From JAIOPA01 sp964655175 (GTDB taxonomy: Bacteria; Eisenbacteria; RBG-16-71-46): DNA of 64,000 bases. The position numbers were made by a program, and so were the translations under genes. Shown piece by piece: positions 35,262 through 44,300 of this stretch. Numbering within the stretch: position 1 is the stretch's first letter; each line of letters starts with the position of its first letter. The DNA lies in the NCBI GenBank assembly GCA_964655175.1, contig CAZZLY010000001.1, positions 62,001 to 126,000 of the forward strand. Direction: 5' to 3'. Under the pieces are notes generated by a model that made no database searches, was not told the origin of the DNA, and worked only from the letters and a program-made list of their open reading frames with translations.

Positions 35262-37049
35262 ATGTCGCCCAGCACGACCGCCTCCTCCAAGAAGTGGGAG
35301 AGCCTCCAGCGGGAGGGCTCGGAGGCTGCCGCCGAGCGGCTCGCCGGGGCCACGGAACTCAAGCTGGCGATGGCCCAGGTCCTCGTGAACCGCGGCATCC
35401 GCACCGCGGACCAGGCGAAGCAGTTCCTCGACCCGCACGAGGGGGACCTGCACAAGCCGTCCGAGATGCTGGGACTCGAGCGCGCCGCGCAGCGCATCCT
35501 CGCGGCCATCGATCGCGGTGAGCGCATCTTCATCCAGGGCGATTACGACGTGGACGGCATCACCTCCACGTTCCTGCTCTACCGCGTGTTGCAGCGCGAG
35601 CTCGGGGCCACGGTCGAGTACCGCATCCCGAACCGGCTCACCGACGGCTACGGCCTTTCCATCGAGGCGGTCGACCAGGCCGTCGAGAAGGGCTGTCGGC
35701 TCATCGTGACCGTGGACTGCGGCATCACCGCGAACGAGGCGGTGGACTACGCCGCCACGCGCGGCATCGACGTCGTGGTCACCGACCACCACGAGCCGCC
35801 CGAGGTGCTGCCGGCGGCACACGCGATCGTGAACCCGCTCCAGCCGGGTTGTTCGTATCCGTTCAAGCACCTCGCCGGCGTGGGCGTGACGTTCAAGCTC
35901 GTGCAGCAGCTGCTCGACGCCCGTCAGGGCGAACTCGCGTTCGATCTGGGCGAGGACGCGAAGACCTACCTCGACGTGGTCGCGCTCGGCACGATCGCCG
36001 ACGTCGTGCCGCTGGTGGGCGAGAACCGCGTGCTCGCGCGTCTGGGCCTCGACCGCCTGGGCCTGAACACGCGGCTCGGGCTCAAGGCGCTGCTCGACGA
36101 GTCGCCCAAGCGCTTCACCGCGCGCAACGGTTCGGCGGCGAAGCCGCTCAACAGCACGCACGTGGCGTTCGTGCTCGCGCCGCGCATCAACGCCGCCGGG
36201 CGCATGGGTAAGGCCGAGCGCGGTCTCGAGCTGCTGCTCGCCGAGCAGCCCGACGAGGCCAAGCGCCTCGCCAAGGAGCTCGAGGGCCTCAACGACGATC
36301 GTCGCGTGCGCGACGGTGCGGTGCGCGAGGCGGCCAACCAGATCGCCGACGGGCAGCTCACCGCGCATCCCGAGCAGCGCAGTCTCGTGCTCTGGGACGA
36401 GGCCTGGCATCAGGGCGTCATCGGCATCGTGGCCTCGCGGCTGGTCGAGCGCCTGCACCGGCCCACGGTGTTGATCTCGCTCCACGACGGCATCGGACGC
36501 GGTTCGGGCCGCAGCATCCCGGGCGTCGATCTCACGCGCATCCTGCAGGACTGCGACGACCTGCTGGTGACCCACGGTGGTCACGCGTTCGCCGCGGGGC
36601 TCACGGTGGAGCGTGACAAACTCGAGGCGTTCAAGGCGAGGTTCGAGCAGCTCGTGGCGGAGGCGCTGGAGGGTCGCGACGCGCTGCCTCCGATCGAGTA
36701 CGAGGCCGAGCTCACGCCCGAGGACTGCGACCTCGATCTGGTCGAGCAGCTCGAACGCCTGGCCCCGTTCGGCCTGCGCAACACCGAGCCGGTGTTCCGC
36801 ATGAACCAGGTCCGCATCCTCCACGCCAAGGAGGTCGGGCAGGGCAAGCACATCCGCTTCGACGTCGTCTCGGCGCGCGAGGAGCGTGGCAGCAGCCTCG
36901 AGGCGATCGGCTTCGGTCTGGCCGAGCATCACAGCCTCGACCACTTCCGGTCCGGCCGCAGCGCCGACCTGCTCGTCGTGCCCACGCGCAACGACTATCG
37001 CGACCAGACGCGCGTGCAGCTCAAGGTCCGCGACATCAAGTTCAACTGA
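35262..37049 (+). CDS. recJ: Single-stranded-DNA-specific exonuclease RecJ
   Basis: RecJ degrades single-stranded DNA 5' to 3' in recombination and repair. The 595-residue protein has DHH-family motifs I DYDVDG (94-99), TVDCGI, and DHH at 175-177 (VTDHHEPP), then the DHHA1 domain with RIN-AAGRMG and GRGSGRSIPG. An OB fold closes the protein. Its first 18 residues are a charged extension. ATG 35262 is 151 bases after rnpB. rel begins two bases after its stop, a pairing seen in many bacteria. Confidence 0.95.
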   Translation: MSPSTTASSKKWESLQREGSEAAAERLAGATELKLAMAQVLVNRGIRTADQAKQFLDPHEGDLHKPSEMLGLERAAQRILAAIDRGERIFIQGDYDVDGITSTFLLYRVLQRELGATVEYRIPNRLTDGYGLSIEAVDQAVEKGCRLIVTVDCGITANEAVDYAATRGIDVVVTDHHEPPEVLPAAHAIVNPLQPGCSYPFKHLAGVGVTFKLVQQLLDARQGELAFDLGEDAKTYLDVVALGTIADVVPLVGENRVLARLGLDRLGLNTRLGLKALLDESPKRFTARNGSAAKPLNSTHVAFVLAPRINAAGRMGKAERGLELLLAEQPDEAKRLAKELEGLNDDRRVRDGAVREAANQIADGQLTAHPEQRSLVLWDEAWHQGVIGIVASRLVERLHRPTVLISLHDGIGRGSGRSIPGVDLTRILQDCDDLLVTHGGHAFAAGLTVERDKLEAFKARFEQLVAEALEGRDALPPIEYEAELTPEDCDLDLVEQLERLAPFGLRNTEPVFRMNQVRILHAKEVGQGKHIRFDVVSAREERGSSLEAIGFGLAEHHSLDHFRSGRSADLLVVPTRNDYRDQTRVQLKVRDIKFN

Positions 37050-37051
37050 CG

Positions 37052-39247
37052 ATGTCGAACGGCAGCCCGCACCCCGAACTCCGCGCCGCGCTGATGAGCG
37101 CGTTGGTCGAGAAGGCGCCCAAGGTGGACCGGGATCGGATCGGCGCGTGCTTCGACTTCGCGGGGCACGCGCACGGGGAGCAGCGGCGCGACTCCGGGCA
37201 GCCGTTCTTCAGCCACGTCGTCGAGGTCTGCCGGATCCTCGTGGACCTGTTCGAGGCACGCCTCGACACGACGTTGGCCTGCGCGGCGCTGCTGCACGAC
37301 GTCGTCGAGGACACCGACGTCACGCTCGCGGACGTCGAGAAGCACTTCGGCAAGGAGGTCGCCTCGCTCGTCGAGGGCGTCACCAAGCTGTCGGGGTTGC
37401 ACTTCGACAGCCGCGAGGAGGCGCAGGCCGAGAACTTCCGCAAGATGCTGCTGTCCATGTCGCGCGACCTGCGGGTCATCTTCATCAAGCTCGCCGATCG
37501 GCTGCACAACATGCGCACGATCGAGTTCCTCAAGGGCGACCGCGCCCGGCGCATCGCCGAGGAGACGCGCGACATCTACGCGCCGCTCGCGCATCGACTG
37601 GGTATGGCCGGGATCAAGCGCGAGCTCGAGGACCGCGCCCTCAAGGTGCTCGAGCCCGAGGCCTACGCCGAGCTCGCCAAGCGCATCCAGATCCGCATCG
37701 CCGAACGCGACGCGTTCCTGGCCGGGGTGAGCGAGCGGCTGCGCGACGCGCTCAAGGCCGTCGGGCTCAAGGCCGAGGTCATCGGGCGCCCCAAGCACTT
37801 CTACTCGATCTTCAACAAGATGAAGTCGCGCCCGCTCGAGGAGATCTACGACCTGTTCGGGCTGCGCGTGCTGCTGCATTCGCGCAACGATTGCTATCGC
37901 GCGCTGGGCGTGGTCCACGACCAGTTCAGCCCGGTGCCCGAGCGGTTCAAGGACTACATCGCGACGCCCAAGAGCAATCTGTACCAGTCGCTGCACACGA
38001 CCGTGCTCACCGAGACCGGTGAGATGGTCGAGGTCCAGATCCGCACGTGGGAGATGCACCGCATCGCCGAGACCGGCGTCGCGGCGCACTACGTGTACAA
38101 GCAGGGCGGCCGCGTCGACGAGGAACTCGATCGCCGGCTGGGCGGGTTCGTGACCCAGATCGCCGATTGGCAGAACGAGGCGACCAACGACGAGTACATG
38201 GACTACCTCCGCACCGCGCTGCACCAGGAGGAGGTGTTCGTCTACACGCCGCGCCGCGAGCTCAAGCGGCTCGCCAAGGGCGCCACGCCGCTCGACTTCG
38301 CGTTCCTCATCCACACCAAGGTCGGCGAGCGCACGGTGGGCGCACGCGTCAACGGCGAACTCGTGCCGCTGCGGCACGAGCTGCGCAACGGCGACATGGT
38401 CGAGATCATCACCTCGCCGCAGGCGCAGCCGCACGAGGACTGGCTCAAGATCGCGCGCACGACGCAGGCCAAGACCAAGATCCGGCATTGGCTGCGGCAG
38501 AAGCGCCTCACCGACAGCGTGCAGTTGGGCCGCGAGATGCTGTTGCGCGAGCTCAAGCGCCTGCGCGTGAAGGCCGGCGACGCCGAACTGCAGCCGATCG
38601 CCAAGGACGAGGACTGTCCCGACCTCGAGACGCTGTACGCGCGCATCGCGGAAGGACAGATCTCGCTCGCGAGCATCGCGCGGCGTTTCACGCCCGAGAA
38701 GGAGGGCCTCGCCGAACGGTTGGTCAAGGGCCCGCTCGAAGCGCTCGGCGTCGGCCGCAAGCCCACCGGCGGGGTGCGCATCCAGGGCATCGACAACGTC
38801 ATGGTGACCTACGCCCGATGCTGCCAGCCGGTCCCCGGCGACCCCGTCGTCGGACTCATCACCGTGGGCCGCGGCGTGTCGGTGCATCGGCAGGACTGCC
38901 CCAACACGTTCGGCGACAAGGCCGCGCCCGAGCGACGCATCCCGGTGGATTGGGACGCGCGCCCGCAGGACACGTTCCCGGTGCGGCTGGTGATCTCGGG
39001 GCAGGACCGACCCTCGCTGCTCGCCGACATCGCCAAGGTGCTGTCGGGTGCGGGCGTCAACGTGCGCACCGCCGGCATGCAGTCCGAGCATCACATGGTG
39101 CGCGGCGTGTTCGTCATCGAGGTGCCCAACGCCGGCCGGCTCGTCGAGGTCATGAACGCGCTGCGCAAGCTGCCCGGTGTCTCGCGCGTCGAGCGGCGCC
39201 TGCGACTGCTCAAGCCCTCCAAGCGCGGTTCGAGCGACCGCTCATGA
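37052..39247 (+). CDS. relA: Bifunctional (p)ppGpp synthetase/hydrolase (Rel/SpoT family)
   Basis: The 731-residue long RSH protein makes and degrades the alarmone (p)ppGpp. The N-terminal HD hydrolase domain is intact (FFSHVVEVCRI, HD at 82-83 in LLHDVVEDTDV). The synthetase domain has GRPKHFYSIFNKMK, DLFGLRVLL and YIATPKSNLYQSLHTTV. A TGS domain (EEVFVYTPRRELKRLAKGATPLDFAFL region), a zinc-finger-like CRIS block (YARCCQPVPGDP) and a C-terminal ACT domain follow. The intact HD motif suggests a bifunctional Rel. It overlaps dtd by four bases. Confidence 0.96.
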   Translation: MSNGSPHPELRAALMSALVEKAPKVDRDRIGACFDFAGHAHGEQRRDSGQPFFSHVVEVCRILVDLFEARLDTTLACAALLHDVVEDTDVTLADVEKHFGKEVASLVEGVTKLSGLHFDSREEAQAENFRKMLLSMSRDLRVIFIKLADRLHNMRTIEFLKGDRARRIAEETRDIYAPLAHRLGMAGIKRELEDRALKVLEPEAYAELAKRIQIRIAERDAFLAGVSERLRDALKAVGLKAEVIGRPKHFYSIFNKMKSRPLEEIYDLFGLRVLLHSRNDCYRALGVVHDQFSPVPERFKDYIATPKSNLYQSLHTTVLTETGEMVEVQIRTWEMHRIAETGVAAHYVYKQGGRVDEELDRRLGGFVTQIADWQNEATNDEYMDYLRTALHQEEVFVYTPRRELKRLAKGATPLDFAFLIHTKVGERTVGARVNGELVPLRHELRNGDMVEIITSPQAQPHEDWLKIARTTQAKTKIRHWLRQKRLTDSVQLGREMLLRELKRLRVKAGDAELQPIAKDEDCPDLETLYARIAEGQISLASIARRFTPEKEGLAERLVKGPLEALGVGRKPTGGVRIQGIDNVMVTYARCCQPVPGDPVVGLITVGRGVSVHRQDCPNTFGDKAAPERRIPVDWDARPQDTFPVRLVISGQDRPSLLADIAKVLSGAGVNVRTAGMQSEHHMVRGVFVIEVPNAGRLVEVMNALRKLPGVSRVERRLRLLKPSKRGSSDRS

Positions 39248-39714
39248 GGGCCCTCGTGCAGCGGGTCACGCACGCCCGCGTCACCGTGGACGCGCGGGTC
39301 ACGGGGGAGATCGGCACGGGCCTGCTCGTGCTGCTCGGGGCGACGCACACCGACGGCGAGGCCGAGGTCTCGTGGCTCGCGGCCAAGGTCGCGGGGCTGC
39401 GCGTGTTCGCCGACGACGCCGGCAAGATGAACCGCGACGTGCGCGAGGCGGGCGGCGGCGTGCTGGTGGTGCCGCAGTTCACGCTGTACGGCGACGCGCG
39501 TCACGGCCGCCGGCCCGAGTTCACCGCGGCGGCGCGCCCCGAGGTGGCCGAACCGTTGTTCGAGCGCTTCTGTCGGGCGCTCGCGGACCATGGGGTGACC
39601 GTGGCGCGCGGCGTCTTCCGCGCGCACATGGCGGTCGAGCTGCTCAACGACGGACCGGTGACGATCGCGATCGAGACGCCGGGAGCCACGGCGGGCGAGG
39701 GGACTGCATCATGA
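39244..39714 (+). CDS. dtd: D-aminoacyl-tRNA deacylase
   Basis: Dtd hydrolyses D-aminoacyl-tRNAs (and Gly-tRNA-Ala), recycling mischarged tRNA. The 156-residue protein starts MRALVQRVTHARVTVD and includes KVAGLRVFADDAGKMN and GDARHGRRPEF. The Gly-cisPro motif is present in ELLNDGPVTI. The usual SQxxL motif reads P77-Q-F-T-L here, so Ser is replaced by Pro. ATG 39244 overlaps the rel stop, and the gene overlaps maf by four bases. rel-dtd adjacency is common in bacteria. Confidence 0.94.
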   Translation: MRALVQRVTHARVTVDARVTGEIGTGLLVLLGATHTDGEAEVSWLAAKVAGLRVFADDAGKMNRDVREAGGGVLVVPQFTLYGDARHGRRPEFTAAARPEVAEPLFERFCRALADHGVTVARGVFRAHMAVELLNDGPVTIAIETPGATAGEGTAS

Positions 39715-40304
39715 AGGCGTCGCGTGCGCGACTGTTCTGGCGGGGACGCGCCCCGCTCGTGCTGGCGTCCGCCTCGCCACGACGCGTGGCGCTGCTGCGG
39801 CAGGCGGGGGCGGAGTTCACCGTCGTCGATCCGGGGCCCGATCGCGAGTGGCCCGGGCAGGCCGCCCCGCGGCACGGCGTGCGCGCGCTGGCGCTCGACA
39901 AGGCGCAGCGCGTCGCCGCGAAGCGTCCCGACGCGGTGGTGCTGGGCGCGGACACGGTCGTCGTGGTGCGCGGCGAACGCCTGGGCAAGCCCGCGAACGT
40001 GGCCGAGGCGCGCCGCATGCTGCAGCGCCTGCACGGGCGGCGGCACGAGGTCTGGACCGGACTCGCGGTGATCCACGGCCGCGAGCACCGCACGACCGCC
40101 GAGTGCACGGTGGTGCGCATGGCCCGGCTGAGCGAGCAGGACCTGGAGGCGTACCTCGCCACGGGGGAGTCGCTCGACAAGGCCGGTGCCTACGGCATCC
40201 AGGGGCTGGCGGGCCAGTTCGTGAAGGGGATCGAGGGCGATTACACCAACGTGGTGGGGCTGCCGCTCCATCGCCTGCGCGGCCTGCTCGACGAGTTCGT
40301 CTGA
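39711..40304 (+). CDS. maf: Maf-like nucleoside triphosphate pyrophosphatase
   Basis: Maf proteins hydrolyse non-canonical or excess nucleoside triphosphates and affect septum formation. The 197-residue product has LASASPRRVALLRQAG, GADTVVVVRGERLGKP, LQRLHGRRHEVWTGLAV and DKAGAYGIQGLAGQFVKGIEGDYTNVVGLP (in adjoining pieces). The sequence AGAYGIQG is the family hallmark. ATG 39711 overlaps the dtd stop. About 30 N-terminal residues before the core are slightly longer than usual. It ends the recJ operon; the next 258 bases hold a GC-rich palindromic stretch and the rplM promoter. Confidence 0.93.
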   Translation: MKASRARLFWRGRAPLVLASASPRRVALLRQAGAEFTVVDPGPDREWPGQAAPRHGVRALALDKAQRVAAKRPDAVVLGADTVVVVRGERLGKPANVAEARRMLQRLHGRRHEVWTGLAVIHGREHRTTAECTVVRMARLSEQDLEAYLATGESLDKAGAYGIQGLAGQFVKGIEGDYTNVVGLPLHRLRGLLDEFV

Positions 40305-40425
40305 CCCCCTGCGGGCGCCGCCGCCGCGGCGGGCGCGGCCGCCGCACGCCTCGGGGGCGGTCCGGAACGGCGACAGCGGTACCGAATCCGCGGTCCCCCA
40401 AGGGGTTGCCCGGGGCCCGGCCGTC

Positions 40426-40454
40426 TTGACACCGACCGCCGCCACGGGCTATTT
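40426..40454 (+). promoter_or_regulatory. Promoter of rplM-rpsI
   Basis: TTGACA (40426-40431), 17-base spacer, CTATTT (40449-40454). It is followed by a leader of about 100 bases up to the ATG at 40563, long enough for ribosomal-protein feedback, though I see no clear conserved structure in it. Confidence 0.75.
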
Positions 40455-40562
40455 TCCAGCGCTTCCTGTACACGGGTCCGGGCCGCTCGTCTCGGATCCT
40501 CACGACCGCATGACCCCGCGTGGGGCTCGAACGCGGTCGTTTCGGCCATCATCGGAGGACGG

Positions 40563-40997
40563 ATGAAGACGTATTCCGCCCGCGAGAGTGACATCCAGCG
40601 GCGCTGGCTCGTCGTGGACGCTGAGGGTAAGACCCTCGGTCGTCTGGCGGCCCAGATCGCGACGGTCCTCAAGGGCAAGCACAAGCCGATCTACACCCCG
40701 CACATGGACACGGGTGACTTCGTCATCGTGGTCAATGCGGAAAAGGTCCGGCTGACCGGCACCAAGCCGGAGCAGAAGAAGTACTTCCACCACACCATGT
40801 ACCCGGGCGGTGCCACGTGGACGCGGCTCACCGAGCTGCTCGCGAAGCACCCTGAGCGCGTCATCGAGAAGGCGGTCAAGGGCATGGTCCCGCGCAATCG
40901 TCTCGGTCGCGCCATGGTCAAGAAGCTGAAGGTGTACGCGGGCCCGCAGCATCCGCACGCCGCTCAGCAGCCCGAGACCTGGACCATCGAGGCCTGA
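40563..40997 (+). CDS. rplM: 50S ribosomal protein L13
   Basis: The 144-residue protein contains the L13 signatures WLVVDAEGKTLGRLA, GDFVIVVNAEKVRLTG, KKYFHHTMYPGG and AVKGMVPRNRLGRAM with LKVYAGPQHPHAAQQP. L13 is an early-assembly protein of the large subunit. ATG 40563 follows GGAGGA. rpsI follows after 11 bases, the universal L13-S9 pair. Confidence 0.98.
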   Translation: MKTYSARESDIQRRWLVVDAEGKTLGRLAAQIATVLKGKHKPIYTPHMDTGDFVIVVNAEKVRLTGTKPEQKKYFHHTMYPGGATWTRLTELLAKHPERVIEKAVKGMVPRNRLGRAMVKKLKVYAGPQHPHAAQQPETWTIEA

Positions 40998-41008
40998 AAG
41001 GGGATCCC

Positions 41009-41401
41009 ATGACGACGACGACGAAGCCCCTGACCGGCCGGCGTAAGGAAGCGGTGGCGCGTGTGCGCCTCGTTCCGGGCACGGGTCAGCGGATGGTGAA
41101 TGGTAAGACCGCGTTGGACTACCTGAAGCGCGAGACGCTGGTGCTGCACGCGTATCAGGCCCTCGTGGTGACGAATCTGACGGAGAAGTACGACGTCCAC
41201 GCCCGCTGCATGGGCGGTGGTCTGACGGGGCAGGCCGGCGCCATCCGCATGGCGATCGCGCGCGCGCTCGTTCGGCTCGACGAGTCCCTCAAGGGACAGC
41301 TCGGCCGCGAGGGCTTCCTCACGCGCGACTCGCGCATGAAGGAGCGCAAGAAGTACGGCCAGCCGGGCGCCCGCAAGCGCTTCCAGTTCAGCAAGCGCTA
41401 A
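41009..41401 (+). CDS. rpsI: 30S ribosomal protein S9
   Basis: The 130-residue protein has GRRKEAVARVRLVPGTG, GGGLTGQAGAIRMAIARAL and the C-terminal tail ERKKYGQPGARKRFQFSKR, whose final Lys-Arg contacts P-site tRNA. Full length. A 125-base spacer before rpsB carries a hairpin and no obvious gene. Confidence 0.98.
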   Translation: MTTTTKPLTGRRKEAVARVRLVPGTGQRMVNGKTALDYLKRETLVLHAYQALVVTNLTEKYDVHARCMGGGLTGQAGAIRMAIARALVRLDESLKGQLGREGFLTRDSRMKERKKYGQPGARKRFQFSKR

Positions 41402-41445
41402 CGCGCCGACGTCCACGCTTCACCGAACGACATCTCACACGTCCC

Positions 41446-41487
41446 CTCGCCGCGCCGGGGTCCCTGCACAGGGAGTGGCGCGACGAG
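41446..41487 (+). promoter_or_regulatory. Hairpin in the rpsB leader
   Basis: An outer stem (41446-41456 with 41477-41487, 11 pairs with one mismatch) encloses an inner stem TCCCT/AGGGA (41461-41465 with 41470-41474). No U-tract follows, so it may be an S2 autoregulatory structure and not a terminator. Confidence 0.45.
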
Positions 41488-41526
41488 CGCGAGGGGGCGG
41501 AGGAAGAACCCCACAGGAGGTCATCC

Positions 41527-42285
41527 GTGGCCGAGATCACGATGAAGGAACTGCTCGAAGCCGGTGTGCACTTCGGGCATCAGACGCGACGCTGGAACCC
41601 GCAGATGAAGAAGTTCATCTTCATGGAGCGGAACGGCATCTACATCATCGACCTGCAGAAGACGCTCAAGTGCATCCAGGATGCGCGTGCGGCGATCGTC
41701 AAGGTCGCGCGCAACGGCGGGCACGTGCTGTTCGTCGGTACCAAGAAGCAGGCCAAGCAGATCGTGGGCGAGGACGCCGGCCGTTGCGGCATGTACCACG
41801 TCACCGAGCGCTGGCTGGGCGGCATGCTGACCAACTTCAAGACCATCAAGACGAGCATCAAGCGCTTGAAGGAGCTCGATGGCATGGTCGCCGACGGCAC
41901 GATGGACAAGCTGTCCAAGAAGGAGGTCTCGCGCCTCACTCGTGAGCGCGTGCGCCTCGAGTTCGCCTTCTCGGGCATCAAGGACATGCCGGGTCTGCCG
42001 TCGCTGGTGTTCATCGTGGACACCAAGAAGGAGAAGATCGCGGTCGCCGAGGCCAACCGTCTGGGCATCCCGATCGTCGGCGTCGTGGACACGAACTGCG
42101 ATCCGACCCTGATCAACTTCCCCATCCCGGGCAACGACGACGCGCTCCGCGCGATCAAGTTGTTCTCGGGCATGGTGGCGGACACCGTCACCGAGGCGCG
42201 CTCGATGTCCCGCGAAGGGGCCGATCAGGCGACCGTCTCGTTCGGTGGTGATGCCGCCGAGGCCGAGGCCGCTGCCCGCGGCTGA
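41527..42285 (+). CDS. rpsB: 30S ribosomal protein S2
   Basis: The 252-residue protein has MKELLEAGVHFGHQTRRWNPQMKKFIF in two adjoining blocks, GIYIIDLQKT, FVGTKKQAKQ and GMYHVTERWLGGMLTNF, then PIVGVVDTNCDPTLINFPIPGNDDA in pieces. S2 joins the small subunit late and binds S1. The start is GTG 41527, preceded by CAGGAGG. The C-terminus is Ala/Glu-rich. It leads the conserved rpsB-tsf-pyrH-frr order. Confidence 0.98.
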   Translation: MAEITMKELLEAGVHFGHQTRRWNPQMKKFIFMERNGIYIIDLQKTLKCIQDARAAIVKVARNGGHVLFVGTKKQAKQIVGEDAGRCGMYHVTERWLGGMLTNFKTIKTSIKRLKELDGMVADGTMDKLSKKEVSRLTRERVRLEFAFSGIKDMPGLPSLVFIVDTKKEKIAVAEANRLGIPIVGVVDTNCDPTLINFPIPGNDDALRAIKLFSGMVADTVTEARSMSREGADQATVSFGGDAAEAEAAARG

Positions 42286-42312
42286 CCGCTGAAACCCTGA
42301 ATCGAACATCCG

Positions 42313-42343
42313 CGCCCGCCCGCATCGAACGTGTGGGCGGGCG
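42313..42343 (+). terminator. Hairpin between rpsB and tsf
   Basis: A 12-bp GC stem (42313-42324 with 42332-42343, one G-U pair, seven-base loop TCGAACG) is followed by TTCC. It lies inside the rpsB-tsf operon and probably gives partial termination so that S2 is made in excess of EF-Ts. Confidence 0.65.
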
Positions 42344-42369
42344 TTCCAACACGCAGGAGAGACGACGAC

Positions 42370-42963
42370 ATGACGATCACCGCGCAGATGGTGCAGCAGC
42401 TCCGTGAGATGTCCGGGGCGGGCATGATGGAGTGCAAGAAGGCCCTCGTGGAGACGAGTGGCGACCTGCAGAAGGCCATGGACACCCTTCGCAAGGCCGG
42501 CATCGCCAAGGCCGAGAAGCGTGCCGACCGCGCCGCGTCGCAGGGCCGCATCGAGTCGTACATCCACGACAGCCGCATCGGCGTGCTGATCGAGGTGAAC
42601 TGCGAGACGGACTTCGTCGCGCGCACCGACGACTTCGCGAAGCTCGTGCGTGACCTCGCGATGCAGGCGGCCGCCGCGAACGCCGACTACGTGCGTCGCG
42701 AGGAGGTGCCCGCGGATCGCGTCGAGCGCGAGCGCGCCATCTACGCCGACCAGCTCAAGAACGAGGGCAAGCCCGCGAACATGATCGACAAGATCACCGA
42801 GGGTAAGCTCAACAAGTTCTACTCCGAGGTCTGCCTCATGGAGCAGCCCTTCATCAAGGACGACAAGAAGTCGATCGGCGACCTGGTGAAGGAGACCTCC
42901 TCCAAGTGCGGCGAGAACATCGTCGTGCGCCGCTTCGTCCGCTTCCGCCTCGGCGCGGAGTGA
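42370..42963 (+). CDS. tsf: Elongation factor Ts (short form)
   Basis: EF-Ts recycles EF-Tu by nucleotide exchange. The 197-residue protein contains MVQQLREMSGAGMMECKKAL, the TDFVARTDDF motif and CLMEQPFIKDD, and ends with VRRFVRFRLGAE. It is the short single-core form seen in Thermus, not the 280-residue E. coli type. ATG 42370 follows GCAGGAGAG; the open frame from 42331 would add an unrelated leader. pyrH follows after four bases. Confidence 0.96.
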   Translation: MTITAQMVQQLREMSGAGMMECKKALVETSGDLQKAMDTLRKAGIAKAEKRADRAASQGRIESYIHDSRIGVLIEVNCETDFVARTDDFAKLVRDLAMQAAAANADYVRREEVPADRVERERAIYADQLKNEGKPANMIDKITEGKLNKFYSEVCLMEQPFIKDDKKSIGDLVKETSSKCGENIVVRRFVRFRLGAE

Positions 42964-42967
42964 CGGA

Positions 42968-43681
42968 GTGACGCGGAAGCCGCAGCGCATCCTGCTCAAG
43001 CTCTCCGGCGAGTTGCTCGCCGGGGAGGGCGGTCAGGGCATCGACGAGGCGATCCTCGCGGGGCTCGCCGATGAGGTCCGGGACGTGCACGCCCTCGGCG
43101 TGCAGATCGGCATCGTGCTGGGTGGGGGCAACATCTTCCGTGGCGTCGCGGGCAGCGCCCGCGGCATGGACCGCGTCTCCGCGGACCACATGGGCATGCT
43201 CGCCACGGTGATCAACGCGCTGTCGCTGCAGGACGCGCTCGAGAAGCGCGGGCTGTTCACGCGCGTGCTCTCGGCCATCCGCATGGATCAGGTCGCGGAA
43301 CCCTGGATCCGCCGCCGCGCGGTGCGCCACCTCGAGAAGGGGCGCATCGTCGTCATGGCGGCCGGCACGGGGAATCCGTACTTCACGACCGACACGGCGG
43401 CCGTCCTGCGCGCCGTCGAGATCGGCGCCGACGTGGTCCTCAAGGGGACCAAGGTGGACGGCGTGTACTCGGGCGACCCCAAGAAGGACGCGTCCGCGAC
43501 CTTCTTCCCTCGCATCGGCTACATGGATATCCTGAACAAGGACCTCAAGGTCATGGACGCGACCGCGATCTCGCTGTGTCGTGACAACAAGCTCCCGCTC
43601 ATCGTCTTCAACGTCGGCGTGCGCGGGAACCTGGTCCGGATCGTCAACGGTGAATCGGTGGGCACGACGGTAGGGGAGTGA
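42968..43681 (+). CDS. pyrH: UMP kinase
   Basis: PyrH phosphorylates UMP to UDP. The 237-residue amino-acid-kinase-fold protein has LLKLSGELLAG, GIVLGGGNIFRG, RVSADHMGMLATVINALSLQ (split), AAGTGNPYFTTDTAAVLRA and KGTKVDGVYSGDP. It is hexameric and usually activated by GTP. The start is GTG 42968. It lies within the rpsB-tsf-pyrH-frr cluster. Confidence 0.97.
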   Translation: MTRKPQRILLKLSGELLAGEGGQGIDEAILAGLADEVRDVHALGVQIGIVLGGGNIFRGVAGSARGMDRVSADHMGMLATVINALSLQDALEKRGLFTRVLSAIRMDQVAEPWIRRRAVRHLEKGRIVVMAAGTGNPYFTTDTAAVLRAVEIGADVVLKGTKVDGVYSGDPKKDASATFFPRIGYMDILNKDLKVMDATAISLCRDNKLPLIVFNVGVRGNLVRIVNGESVGTTVGE

Positions 43682-43685
43682 CACG

Positions 43686-44243
43686 ATGGCCTCCAAGACG
43701 CTGACTGAAGCCGAAGACCGCATGAAGAAGGCGGTGGATCACGTCCGCCACGAGTTCGTCGGGATCCGCACCGGCAAGGCGAGCCCGCAGCTGCTCGACA
43801 CGGTGAAGGTCGATGCCTACGGCAGCATGGTGCCGATCCAGCAGGTCGGCAGCGTGAGCGCGCCCGAGGCCCGGCTGCTCGTCGTGCAGCCCTGGGACAA
43901 GAGCCTCATCAAGGCCATCTGCAAGGGCGTGAACGAGGCCAAGCTCGGGCTCAACCCGACCGACGACGGCAACGTCGTGCGCATCCCGATCCCGACGCTG
44001 ACCGAGGAGCGCCGCAAGGACCTCGTCAAGCTGATCGCCAAGTTCGCCGAGGAGGGCCGCGTGGCCATCCGCCAGATCCGTCAGGACGCGAACAAGGATC
44101 TCAAGGCGCAGGAGGACGCCGGCACGCTGCCCGCCGACGACTCCAAGCGTCAGACGGCCGAGGTCCAGAAGCTGACGGACAAGTACACCGGCACGGTGGA
44201 CGAGATGCTCAAGAAGAAGACCGCCGAGGTCATGGAGGTCTGA
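43686..44243 (+). CDS. frr: Ribosome recycling factor
   Basis: The 185-residue tRNA-shaped protein splits post-termination ribosomes together with EF-G. It has FVGIRTGKASPQLLDTVKVDAYG, VQPWDKSLIKAICKGV, DGNVVRIPIPTLTEERRKDLVK in adjoining blocks and the final KKKTAEVMEV. ATG 43686 comes after a GGGGAG ribosome site that includes the end of pyrH. Confidence 0.97.
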   Translation: MASKTLTEAEDRMKKAVDHVRHEFVGIRTGKASPQLLDTVKVDAYGSMVPIQQVGSVSAPEARLLVVQPWDKSLIKAICKGVNEAKLGLNPTDDGNVVRIPIPTLTEERRKDLVKLIAKFAEEGRVAIRQIRQDANKDLKAQEDAGTLPADDSKRQTAEVQKLTDKYTGTVDEMLKKKTAEVMEV

Positions 44244-44300
44244 CGTGGTGCCGCGCCGTGGGGATCCCGCGGCGCCCCCGTCCTTCCTCCCGAGTGCTCC

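Noticed and set aside
40305..40425. GC-rich palindromic stretch after maf, including CCGCCGCGGCGG at 40321-40332
   Set aside because: Possibly a terminator, but there is no U-tract and many such palindromes are expected at this GC level.
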